Source: Limnoperna fortunei (lineage: Eukaryota > Mollusca > Bivalvia > Mytilida > Modiolidae). From it: DNA of 64,000 nt. The position numbers and the translations under genes are program-made. This document shows, in pieces, positions 24,101 to 58,983 of this stretch. The notes beneath the pieces were generated by a model. That model was not told the origin of the DNA. It was given only the letters and a program-made list of their open reading frames with translations, and did no database searches. Where the stretch lies: the NCBI GenBank assembly GCA_944474755.1, contig OX104118.1, positions 73,425,865 through 73,489,864 on the forward strand, given 5' to 3'. How positions within the stretch are numbered: position 1 is the first letter of the stretch; each line of letters begins with the position of its first letter.

Positions 24101-24190
24101 GTTAAAAAAAACTTGTACGCACCTTTTAACTGTTTAACATAACTGAAAATAATTATAGTGCCCTTTATTGGCTTTAACCGAAAGTCTAAT
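21190..24190 (+). pseudogene. Decayed Penelope-like retroelement, copy d, with flanking repeat
   Basis: Paralogue of 868-3700. Readable blocks: DCSCHHSPFTYCPSVHVITG near 21285-21345; GIPMGTNCASFLAYMV near 22895-22942; FRYIDDVLSLNNPKFCDYL near 23022-23080 with the catalytic YIDD intact; then YDKRDDFNFPIVNFPFIDSN and FLYRSLLLTTQ to 23366. Stops and frame changes break the frame (for example TAA at 22942-22944 after MVL, and the stop near 23370), and about 0.55 kb of unrelated sequence (about 21409-21955) is inserted relative to copy a. The 3' tail and the AT-rich segment continue to about 24190. Confidence 0.75.
21409..21955. other. Insertion inside the retroelement, with a hairpin at 21510-21594
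   Basis: Copy a passes directly from the NERVRNMLLKG block to the GGAATTATAACTTTTAA block, whereas here about 550 bp intervene. The segment holds a direct repeat (AAATCTC(G/A)GACACCCAAG at about 21448 and 21521) and an inverted repeat: GGCAAGACGGCAAAATCTCA (arm 21510-21533) pairs with 21571-21594, extending toward GTGAAAAGA/TCTTTCAC at the loop. Family unknown. Confidence 0.55.
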
Positions 24191-25066
24191 TTTACAGTTA
24201 AGGCTTTTAATCCTTTTGCAGATGTTTGAATGCTTTAGGTGATAACGTAGTCATGAAATATAATATGTATCTTAGGTTTTAAAATTCATGAGTCATCAAG
24301 TTTTCAAATAATCTTATCTTGTCATTATTAGTCCCCTACCGTCTTCGCCGAAAAAATATGAGTTTACACTCCGTCCGTTCGTCGCACAAGTTTGCCAGAC
24401 TTATTTTCACATATTGAACCGATATGCGGCAATGTAAGCCATCATGAGTTACATATCAAGTTGGAATGTTGTCTGGGCCAATGATTCTTGACGACATTAT
24501 GCCTTTGAATTTAGTAAATCTATTTGCATGTAAGGGACGTCTTGTTTACGTTTTATGTTGACAACTGAATCCCCTTGTCAGGAGGATTGTCGCCCCTGGT
24601 GATTAGGAGGTTGTCGACCCTGGTCATTAGGAGATAGTTTTAAATACATTATTTAAACTATACTTGACTTGATAACGCATCATAACAATATTATGTAACA
24701 GAACATGTCTTTATTGACATTATGTTAAAATTCACAAAATTCTAAATATAAACATAAAGGTTAGGCTAAAGTAGGACACTTATTCGCATTGGACAATACC
24801 AGGTGACTTTGCCAGTTGTCAATTGATACAAGAAATTTATCTACTAGTAGTTAATGTGTTCTATTCATTTAGCTTTTTACCTGCACGTTTGTAAATAAAA
24901 TTGTAGTGTGGGAAAGCCGCAGGTTATAATTATAAGTATGAATATCAATTTCTGACCTTGAACGTTAGATTTGGGAAAGTAAACACATATCACAGATGTA
25001 GGACATAGATCTATTTTATTCTGAAGGTAAGTAGGTTTATGTCGCGTGAATGTGTTCAATACTTCT

Positions 25067-25352
25067 CAGTGGCGGATCCAGAGGTGGGGTCCAGGGGGTC
25101 CGGACCCCCCCTTTCGTTTTGACAAGCATAGGGTCTGGACCCCTAGCATAACAAAATGACATTTTAACGGACATGTTTTAGGTGTCAGGAAATCGTCAGA
25201 ATGCAGGATTTTACACCATTTCGTTCAGAGCTTCAATGGGGGCCTTAAGCGGCCCCCAGACCCCCTGCCGTAATACGACCTCTGCGAGGTCGTCTTCGGC
25301 CACCATGACAAATTTGGACCCCCCCTTTCATTTGAGGCTGCATCCGCCCCTG
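25067..25352. mobile_element. Small non-autonomous hAT-like element (286 bp)
   Basis: Imperfect terminal inverted repeats CAGTGGCGGATCCAG and, at the right end, CTGCATCCGCCCCTG. Flanked by CTTCT at 25062-25066 and 25353-25357. The interior is GC-rich with C and G runs and has no transposase. The CAGNGGCG terminus resembles that of the larger hAT at 29435-32806. Confidence 0.75.
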
Positions 25353-25959
25353 CTTCTTGTAAATCTATTTCTGATTATAAGCTTGAGTAATAAAACTATT
25401 TATTTCAAAAAATAAAAATTTAAAATGTAAGAGATATATATAAAACAAGTACTATCTTTAAAAAGATGGTGGACGCATTTTACTTTTAGAAATGTCTGTG
25501 AAGTCTGTGAAAGGAAACTCACGGTGGTGGGGGGTAACTAGGGATACTTTTAAATACAGGTCTGCGGACGGAGATTTGAAACCCCACCTTATTCATTTAT
25601 ATTTTTGACGTTATGAAACGGGACCTTATCCACGGGAGTTGGTGGTAACTTGGTATATATAAGGTAATACGGATTACGGGTGTTCGGTCCGAAAGAGACT
25701 TTTTAGCTCGCAAAAACGGTAGCTTTTTCATTTAAAAATATATCATTGGGTAGTTGTAAATTATCTTAAAATATATCAATGCCTCAATTCTCAACTTAAG
25801 ACGTACAACGTAAACCAAGATGATTTTACAAACAAATTTTTCCATTAACACGTGTCACTTGATCGTATTCGTAGTTAATGGACTATTTTGGTTTTGGAGA
25901 TGTGCAATAATAAAATATATGAATAGGTCTGATTTAATCATTCAGTATATGATTAGTCC

Positions 25960-26565
25960 TTAGCTACAATAATGTACCTCATTTTAATGGACGGAGCTAC
26001 AAAGTGGTCCCATTACTCGTAACGGAGCAAGCCGGGAGTGATTCACACCCGGGGGTTTTATGCATATAATAAGCTATTCAACTGTTTCTCTTAATTGCTA
26101 CATATTTTTTAATTTCTTTAAAGTTTAACTGACATTTCTACAACACCTTTTTCCCTATTTTTACAATTTTTTCGTAATCATGGCATTGTATCAAAATTTG
26201 AATTCCGGAAGTGCATAATTTCTGAAATCGATTTTGTAAAATATTTATCCGGATCAAAATTTTTCCGGATGTATAAGCTGGGATCAAAGTTTTACCGATA
26301 CAATTCTACAATTCTACACTCCACAATTTCAGTTTTTGTCAACAATGCTATGATTACGAAAAAGTGTAAATTAAAAGTTATTTAATTAGACATTGTAGAA
26401 ATGTTAACTGAACGGCGGAGCAGGAAAAAATATAAATTAAACAAAAATTGCAGTTTAATAGCGGAAAATATGTATAAATCCCAAGAGTGTTTTTGCTCCA
26501 TACGAGTAATGGGACCTCTTTGTAGCTTCGTCCATAAAAAGAAAGGAGCTACATTATTGTAGCTA
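25960..26565. mobile_element. Foldback MITE (606 bp) with 9-bp direct repeats
   Basis: The two halves are imperfect reverse complements over most of their length: TAGCTACAATAATGTA, then AAGCTACAAAG-GGTCCCATT and ACTCG on one side mirror the other end, and ACATTTCTACAA and TTTTTCGTAATCAT are mirrored further in. GATTAGTCC flanks it at 25951-25959 and 26566-26574. No coding capacity. The family is not identified; 8-9 bp duplications would suit a hAT or similar source of transposase. Confidence 0.8.
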
Positions 26566-26574
26566 GATTAGTCC

Positions 26575-27336
26575 CGTGATTTATCAAACATGTTTTTTAA
26601 ACAATCGGAGACTTTCAATTAGAGATTCGCACGCAGCGACCATAGCAAAAAGGGGGGAGCAAGTGAAAGATTTAATTTTAATTAGATTGCAGATAATATG
26701 GTCAACAAGGCAAATATACTCTAGACAAACACATGGCTTTATTATGTAATTATTGTATACCAGTTTTTAAATGACATTCATTGGCATTAAATTAATTTTC
26801 TATAATATATATTTTACGACCATCAATTGTTTTAAAAAACCAATCTAGTGGAATAATAATTGAGAAATGCAAATAGGTATGCCTTTAAGAGTAATGGCAT
26901 AGTAAATTGTTTGAACTCAGAAATTTTTACTATTTTTGTCCAATCAGAATGCAATTTTGTCTTCATTCGTTACCATGGGTTAGCGTCTTTTAATTCATAG
27001 GTCCAAATTCGAAAATATACAAACTGCGTCGGAATAAACAAAGTATATGTACATGGAGTATTGACAACATTATTATGATGTGATAGACAATCTGCATGAG
27101 ATAAATCAACAGTAACATGTGAAAACATTAAACACGAATACCTTGATATCGTTGACGACATTTTATTGATACTTTTTTTGAAATAAAACCAACCGAAGCA
27201 GATCACATCTTTTAAGAACACCCTGTGTTTGGATCATTTGATAGATGGCAATCATCAGCCACAAAGTACTCGTCGCTAACGTGGTCAACTAAGAAAAGAG
27301 TACATGTTGGTTCATCATAAAACTGAAAAACTGATA
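26575..27336. other. Spacer upstream of gene B, nothing recognised
   Basis: AT-rich sequence without supported exons, repeats or RNA genes. The 83-codon minus-strand frame near 26970-27221 has no recognisable motif. Confidence 0.4.
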
Positions 27337-27595
27337 CTTCGGTCGCCGAGTGGTTTCAATATTTAGTGGAGCCTCAGTCCCGAGTGATCTTCTATTGAAT
27401 ATTTGCTTGTTAACACTGAGTTTGCGTCTCACTGTGGGACGGGTGGGCTCAAATCTTACTTCAAAAGGATTTCCAGTTCTCCTACCAAAGGTCGGAGTTG
27501 TGATACACCAGGTAATTTGTCTTACTCTCTCAATTTAAACTGGACGAAACGAAATAACTGAGAAATTGATGAAATAAGCGTTAAATCCCAAAGAA
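27337..27595 (+). repeat. Old, strongly mutated SINE copy
   Basis: ACTTCGGTCGCCGAGTGGTT retains the A box; CTAACACTGAGTTTGCG-like sequence, CCAGTTCTCCTACCAAAGGT, AAACTGGACGAAACGAAATA and AAATAAGCGTTAAAT follow in SINE order. A short extra segment separates head and body. Confidence 0.65.
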
Positions 27596-27639
27596 ACAAA
27601 CATTATAAAACTTAAACATCAACATAAACATGGCATTCG

Positions 27640-28065
27640 GTTTTGTGTTTTGTATGCCCCGCGCGACGACATGTCGGGGGTCATTAAGTTTTACTCATGT
27701 CCGTCTGTCTGTCCGTCCGTCCATCCATCCGTCTGTCTGTCTGTCTGTCTGTCCGTACATCCGTACGAATTTCCGTCAAGCTTTTCTCAGAAACTGTACA
27801 TGAGAACAATTTGAAAGTTGGCAGGGTGGTTCAGTATCACAAGTTGTACGTCCTAAGCGACTTTCAGACCTGTCAGACAACTATTTCCTGTTTGCGACTG
27901 AGCCGATATAAAAATGTGTTAACACAAGTATGAAAATTTCCGTCAGGCTTTTCTCAGAAACCGTACATGAGAACAATTTGAAATTTGGCAGGGTGGTTCA
28001 GTATCACAAGTTGTACGTTCTAAGCGACTTTCAGACCTGTCGGACAACTACTTCCTGTTTGGGAA
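27640..28065 (+). repeat. Satellite-like repeat: GTCT/GTCC tract plus two 167-bp units
   Basis: A GTCC/GTCT/ATCC tetranucleotide tract (about 27699-27757) is followed by two tandem units starting AATTTCCGTCA(A/G)GCTTTTC at 27768 and 27935. Both contain CTGTACATGAGAACAATTTG-like and GGCAGGGTGGTTCAGTATCA sequence. This architecture (tetranucleotide core beside short tandem units) resembles the small non-autonomous elements reported in bivalves, but I cannot name the family. The two 78-79 codon frames are the same frame in each unit, not genes. Confidence 0.65.
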
Positions 28066-28569
28066 TTCATTTAGCGGAGGCATCCGTGTCCCATGGACAA
28101 ATTCTTCAATTTGTTTTTCTCTCGTTTTTTCTTTGTTGCGAAAGGAAGCCAGTTGTAAGTACCCTGTGAGAATCCCACACTATATTTTCATGAAATATGA
28201 TAAACAACATAGTAATCTTTCCTGGACAATATATCATAATTGTCGAAAATTATCACGGTTCGATGCCACAAAGACTGTTACAGTGGCACTGCCATATTGC
28301 GTTTTATTGCAAAAGTTTCCTTTAACAAAATACAATTCACTAAATACTAAAGAATAAATTTATATTTTTACTCAGTATACGTAAATGTGAGTCGCGATGC
28401 TCCAGGCTATTTTAAGGAGTTTTTTAAATGTGAAGGTTAGAATAATACGTTTTATTACTTCATCTGACATTTTAAACAGTGTATTTATATTTAGTTTTTT
28501 TAATCTTCAGAAATATTAACTGTTTAAAAATATCTCACAAAAGTGCATGAAGAAGAAGGTTTGAAAGTT

Positions 28570-28598
28570 GGTTGTCTGTTTTCCATTCAATACACGGA
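28570..28598 (+). other. Lost splice acceptor upstream of gene B start codon
   Basis: Genes L, A and C each have a pyrimidine tract ending in AG exactly 7 nt before the ATG. Gene B keeps the pyrimidine tract (TCTGTTTTCCATTCA) but has AT at 28590-28591 where AG is expected, and no AG between the tract and the ATG. Confidence 0.7.
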
Positions 28599-51941
<23,343 letters not shown>

Positions 51942-52088
51942 TTTACATACTATATCTATATCTATATCTATAACCACATCTATATCCATGTCATGCCTTA
52001 TATGAATAGAACATTATTATTAAAATATTTCCATAATTCTACAACTCTGGAATATTTTGAGTGTAGTCTTTTCATTGCAGTTCTTTCT

Positions 52089-52100
52089 AATAAAAATAAA
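52089..52100 (+). terminator. Polyadenylation signals of gene B (two adjacent AATAAA)
   Basis: AATAAA at 52089-52094 and again at 52095-52100, about 150 nt past the stop codon of gene B. The likely 3' UTR is therefore short. Confidence 0.55.
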
Positions 52101-52555
52101 TGTAGCTTGCATCAAAACGACATTCTTAGCAGAGAATTTATAAATAGTTTTCTTTAATTTTATTAGCAGAAACTTTACAATACATAACTGGTATGCATCA
52201 TAAGACCAGGGTCACTTGTAACGAATTTTATATTATACCACCCACCATATGCAACTTGATAAAAGCTTAATGATCGTAGCTAAGGCTGCTTTTTGTTAAA
52301 AAGCTATAAAAGATATAAATACCATTCAATTAATGATGACAGAACATTAATTCTCATTAATAATCAACAATTTTAAATTAAACAATTGCTTGTAGGACAA
52401 GTCTGTTAAACACAAGTCTATTTTCGTTGCCAAAATATTTATCAGGTTTAAAACCCATTTTGAACAAGATTACCAGCATTCCTGTAGGTACTTATTGTGA
52501 TTCTCTACATGCACCTTTAGTAACCGTAGTACATTTCGTCCGAAAGAAAACAAAG

Positions 52556-54781
52556 TGTTACTGGTCATGTCATTACACCGGAACTTTACTGGTCATGTCA
52601 TTACACCGGAATGTTACTGGTCATGTCATTACACCAGACATTACTGGTCATGTCATTACACCAGACATTACTGGTCATGTCATTACACCGGAATGTTACT
52701 GGTCATGTCATTACACCAGACATTACTGGTCATGTCATTACACCAGAATGTTACTGGTCATGTCATTACACCAGAATGTTACTTGTCATGTCATTACACC
52801 AGAACGTTACTTATCATGTCATTACACCAGAACGTTACCGGTCATGACATTACACCAGACATTACAGGTCATGTCATTACACCAGCACGTTACTGGTCAT
52901 GTCATTACACCAGCACGTTACAGGTCATGTCATTACACCAGCACGTTACTGGTCATGTCATTACACCAGCACGTTACTGGTCATGTCATTACACCAGAAC
53001 GTTACTGGTCATGTCATTACACCGGACATTACCGGTCATGTCATTACACCGGAATGTTACTGGTCATGTCATTACACCAGAACGTTACTGGTCATGTCAT
53101 TGCACCGGACATTTCCGGTCATGTCATTACACCGGAATGTTACTGGTCATGTCATTACACCAGCACGTTACTGGTCATGTCATTACACCAGAACGTTACT
53201 GGTCATGTCATTACACCGGACATTACCGGTCATGTCATTACACCAGACATTACTGGTCATGTCATTACACCAGAACGTTACTGGTTACACCAGAACGTTA
53301 CTGGTCATGTCATTACACCAAAAAGTTACTGTTCATGTCATTACATCAGACATTACAGGTCATGCCATTACACCAGACATTACCGGTCATGTCATTACAC
53401 CGGAACGTTACTGGTCATGTCATTACACCGGAACGTTACTGGTCATGTCATTACACCAGAACGTTACTTATCATGTCATTACACCAGAACGTTACTGGTC
53501 ATGTCATTACACCGGAACGTTACTGGTCATGTCATTACACCGGAATGTTACTGGTCATGTCATTTCATTAAAATGTTACTGGTCATGTCATTACAACGGA
53601 ATGTTACTGGTCATGTCATAACACCGGAATGTTACTGGTCATGTCAGTACAACGGAACGTTATTGGTAATGTCATTTCATTGAAATATTACTGGTCATGT
53701 CATTACAACGGAACGTTACTGGTCATGTCATTACACCAGAACGTTACTGGTCATGTCATTACACCGGAATGTAACTGGTCATGTCATTACACCAGAACGT
53801 TACTGGTCATGTCATTACACCAGAACGTTACTGGTCATGTCATTACAACGGAATGTTACTGGTCATGTCATTTCATTGGAACGTTACTGGTCATGTCATT
53901 ACAACGGAATGTTACTGGTCATGTCATTTCATTGGAATGTTACCGGTCATGTCAGTACACCAGAACGTTACTGGTCATGTCATTACACCAGAACGTTACT
54001 GGTCATGTCATTAAAACGGAATGTTACTGGTCATGTCATTTCATTGGAACGTTACTGGTCATGTCATTACAACGGAATGTTACTGGTCATGTCATTTCAT
54101 TGGAATGTTACCGGTCATGTCATTACACCAGAACGTTACTGGTCATGTCATTACACCAGAACGTTATTGGTAATGTCATTTCATTGGAATGTTACTGGTC
54201 ATGTCATTACAACGGAATGTTACTGGTCATGTCATTACACCAGAATGTTACTGGTCATGTCATTACACCAGAACGTTACTGGTCATGTCATTACAACGGA
54301 ATGTTACTGGTCATGTCATTACAGCGGAATGTTACTGGTCATGTCATTTCATTGGAATGTTACTGGTCATGTCATTACACCAGAACGATGCTGGTCATGT
54401 AATGCACATTACGCCGAAATGTTACTGGTCTTGTCATTGCACCGAAACGTTGTCATTGCACCGGAAGTTACTAGTCATGTCACTTATCCGGAATGTTACT
54501 CCTCATGTCATTACGCCGAAATGTTACTGGTCTTTTCATTGCACCGAAACGTTATTGGTTATGTCATTTATTCGGAATGTTACTGGTCTTGTCATCTATC
54601 CGGTATGTTACTGGTCATGTCATCTATCCGGTATGTTACTGGTCATGTCACTGCACGGGAATGTTACCGGTCATGTCACTGCACGGGAATGTTACCGGTC
54701 ATGTCACTGCACGGGAATGTTACTGGTCATGTCACTGCACGGGAATGTTGCTGGTCATGTCACTGCACGGAAATGTTACCC
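52556..54781. repeat. 28-bp minisatellite array (about 80 units) downstream of gene B
   Basis: The unit is GTTACTGGTCATGTCATTAC followed by ACC(A/G)GAAC or ACC(A/G)GACA; some units are 27 bp. The array is zoned: ACACC units to about 53570, alternating ACAACGGAAT and TTCATTGGAA units to about 54370, a diverged zone to about 54600, then CTGCACGGGAAT units. A block of six units is repeated at 168 bp (TTACCGGTCATGTCA at 53940 and 54108). Because 28 is not a multiple of three and no frame of the unit has a stop, it gives overlapping frames of up to 418 codons. These are artefacts. Confidence 0.95.
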
Positions 54782-57700
54782 TATTAGCAGTTTGTGGTCG
54801 GCATAATGAATAAGTATATCGTAGTTGGGCATCAGTCACACAAATGGTGATGTATATTTTTACGGGCCGGCACTAAGCCGGTCCGTCATATGATATGAGT
54901 TTGAAAACGTTTCATGATTTGCTGCGGAGGTTGGATTAATTTACTGCCGTTAAATTACAATACTTAAAAAATTATGATTAGAATTTACCGGTGTTATTAC
55001 TAAGGCATAATATATAGTATACATTTTGAGATTAATGTGGTATTTTGTAATGCATTTTTAGTTAATTATGAGTCACCAAATGTCAGTCACATTTTGTTTA
55101 CGATGTTATTTTTAGAACATGTTGTCTAGATCACATCTGCGTACAATTGTTGATATATATATCATACTTGACAATACATTTAGATCTATGTAATAATGTA
55201 TTTTACTGAAATATCATTAATACAACGTTTAGTTAGTTGTAGGTTTACAAAAGACGTGAAAGTCGGTCAAATTGTAATGCTTTTTTAGATTAGACTGGGA
55301 ACAATGTTTCATATTCCGTACAACCTGACAACGATACGGTTTACAAGAAATTTTACATTTATTTTTAAATTCCAAAATAGCATATTCTATTTCAAATAAA
55401 GTCGATAAAAATATAATCTCAATAAAATCAGAGAGAGTCTATTTAAATATTGTTTCGTCAAGCCTTCAACTTAAACGGTTACACGTGCTTTTATATTGCA
55501 CACTGCACGTGGCACACTGACCTACTCTTTGTATTTCATTAATAGCTTCTGTAGATTAAATATAGTCACTGGACACTTTTTAATATGATTCTTAATGTTT
55601 CAAGTTTGTAGATAATAAAATAACGGTATAAATGTTAAATTAATTGAAAATAAGAAAAATCCATTTCCGACCATACTTATTTTCAAGGATACATAATGTT
55701 ATAAAAACACACAAACAGACATACACAATTAGACAATTTTTATTTGCCTAAACACATATACACTAAATGGCTATAGCACAAAGTTATTATATCAAAGGAA
55801 GAAGATATTATTATAATAATTATAAGAAATACATTGATAATGAGCTACATATCACCAATACTATTAATTAGAGACAAATGGTCATTACCATGTACCTGAT
55901 GTGACAGTGGTAAAAATAAATTATATTTATATATTAAGAAATTCTTAGTTACCAACATTCTTTCAAGAATTGTATAATTAGCTTTACAACAGTATGAGAG
56001 CTTTGTTTAGTAGATAAGAAGTTTCTTCCATTAAAAATATGGATGAAAAAACGAATGTTTAATTAAATTTTTAAGTTTTTCAATCAGGTTGTTTCTGTGA
56101 TTTGTATAATGAGGACAAATTTAGAAAAATGTCTCATCCTCAATATTACCATTATTGCATCTACCAAACATATATATTTCTTTTTCACTATTTCTGTAAC
56201 CGCACATCAATTGAAAACCAACATAAAAATCAGTATGTTTTTTATGTTTAGTGTGAATGTTGAAAAATAACTCAAAGTATGTGAAAGCTCTAAAACTGTT
56301 TTTATGTCATTTTTTCAAGTAATAAATAACAATGTTTTTTTGTAATTTATGGTTCTCAGTCATTAAAAAACTACTTTATACAAAACTTTAGGTTTAAACA
56401 CAAATTTCAACTACTCATCTGTAATACTAGTTAAAGTTGAAGTTAATTTTCTAAAATGCAAGTACTTTAGTGGGGTACTACGTACCATTATTTAGTTTTT
56501 TGTGTGGATGTTTCTTGAAATTTATTTTCTTTTTCATACATTTCATGCCTCATCGAAATAATAAATCGGATATGACAGTTTGTTTACCTGTTTGTTACCT
56601 ACACCATAGAAGGAATGACTTGATTATTTACGGCCCGAATATTTGGTGCATGCACCAATAAAGTCTCTTGTAATTAACTTCCATGTGTTTCGATCGTTCG
56701 GTCAGTGACCCCGCACTGATTTTGACTATGGGTAACACTACTGATTATACATTGAATGCAACTCCATTTCAAAACATATAATGTCGTTCGTTTGTGTTAC
56801 TTTTTAATGTTAAATATACATGTATATTTGCATGTTTGTTTCGTGTTATAGTTGTGATTTTTTTGTCAGGACCATTCAATTTTTTGCTTTGATTTTGTAC
56901 TTTTGATCATATCTTCGTATCTTTTTTGATTTACTTCTGTACATGTATAAATAAAAGAAGGACAAACGGTAATTTTGACAAGATATTGATACATATATTT
57001 ATTATTAAATATACATAATTTGAAAACTCAGTGAATGAACGTTATTTCTAAGGATCAAATAATCGTGATGCGCATGTTTAAGATCTGTATCACAACCATT
57101 ATTCATCATCTTGAGAAATCTACATATTTACATTTATATGTACCACTAAACAAATCTCATTTGGACGTTACCTTGTGACTACATTTTAAAGCAGTTTTAT
57201 ATATCCATGTCATGGATGTTTGACTAGACACAAAAGGACACTCATCTTACATTTCATTGCTCTCAAAATCATTTAGTTGTACTTGTAACACAAAAAATAA
57301 TTTTATACAGATTTACACAGGTGGGTAGATAACACAGTGTATCCACACTATTACATTAAATAGAAAGTTCTAAATGATTTAAAAGTTCTTTTTTTATGCT
57401 ACATGTATTAAATATAGCTTGTGTATGTGCTCATAGAAAAGGTATGTACATTCATAACAATAGATAAACATATCATTTAGATTATTAAATATATTATGTA
57501 TTTTTCTAAATAAAAGAAACATTTTATATGCAGTGATTTTAACAACATCACACCGACTAAATCACATGTTGGTCACACTCCATTTTTCCTTCACAAAATT
57601 GGCGTATATTTATTCCGATATTAAATATACTAAACTTATCTCGATAAATGAAGATGTTTGTTAAATATACGAACATGTTTTCCCTGGTTATTGTTCGTTA

Positions 57701-58976
57701 ATTTGTATACATTTAATAAGTAAAATAAGCTGCTGTCAGCTATATGTTCAAATATACCAGAAAAAAAGTAGAAAGGTGAGTTTGTTTATTTTATCCGAGT
57801 CAATACGTATTAAACTTCCCCACGTGGCAACCCTCATGCAGTGTCTAATGAATCCTAATTTTCTGTGATAATGTATATTTAACCGCAGAAGAAACACAAT
57901 ACAGATTCAAAAACGTTAAGTTTTAAATGATGTTTTAAATTCATTTCACTTCATTTCAATTCATTGAATTAGTGTCTCTAGGTTATCATGTTTTCTGAAT
58001 AACCATATCAGCGTTATCATGCTAGAAATGACTTGATTTAATGACGTGCAAAATGTGGCATGATATGTGTGTCAAGATTTGGTCAATTTTTTGGGCAGGT
58101 GTTACACTATCCGCAGACGTTCAATGGTACGGTAGCACAGTTGAAGTCGTTGGCTATTGCCCAGCATGCAGTCTTCAAAAGCTGGTTCTATCTGTTTAAG
58201 CCTCTGTCATGGCATTGCTTCTGTGTCAAAAATGATACTGACAATCTTTAAATTTATTACGCCTTTTACACACATATCGGACAAGACAATTATGAACATT
58301 TAATTTTTCAAAATTTTTACCACCAAGTTGTTCCCACGAGTGCCTTAAAGTATATACATTAGTGAAAATTTTTAAGACTTACGATAACGTTGTGTTATTA
58401 AAACTTGTATAGTCAAAGTGTTTTTTACAAATTGTTATTGTTTTGGTATTCTATGATATTTTCTAAGATGCGATGTTCCTTTTGCGGTTCAGTAGTGATG
58501 ATTCAATCGATTTCAGAAAAGGCGTCGAAACCTTTAGAAATCAAAACAGTATGGATTTCTCAATTTTACAGAGATAAAGATATTGTCTTATTTTAAAAGG
58601 CGAGTATTAGAGCTTTTGAAGTTCGAGCATCAACGCATCAGCCGTCTTTAATGTATAGGAAGAATGGCTCATAGCCCAGTAGCAAAAGTTACGTCACGAT
58701 ACCAAGTTCAACGCAAACCTTTTGTGTAGCCAATGGTAGTTTTGGATCACATGGTCATTTAGTGTGTCAAAAACGTAATTTGTAGCATGCCAATAGCGTG
58801 ACACTCTCGATACAAGTTACCCACTATTGTCCGATGACAGTCTTGTAATATGACCTGACAACACTTTTCTCTAAAAGGAAAAAACGAGTCCATCCCTTAT
58901 AAACTATCCGTGGATATATCCACCGAGTACTCAAAAGGGGGCAAGGAATGTATTCCATTTAAGCTTTTCGTTTCAG
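54782..58976. other. Spacer between the 28-bp array and gene C, nothing recognised
   Basis: AT-rich with no supported exon, RNA gene or named repeat. It must hold the 5' non-coding exon and promoter of gene C if the acceptor at 58971-58976 is used, but I cannot locate them. Confidence 0.45.
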
Positions 58977-58983
58977 ATAAAAG

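Noticed and set aside
52427..53683. 418-codon open frame with repeated HVITP/WSCHYT peptides
   Set aside because: It is the 28-bp minisatellite read through; the other frames are equally open and no start context, splice site or known domain is present.
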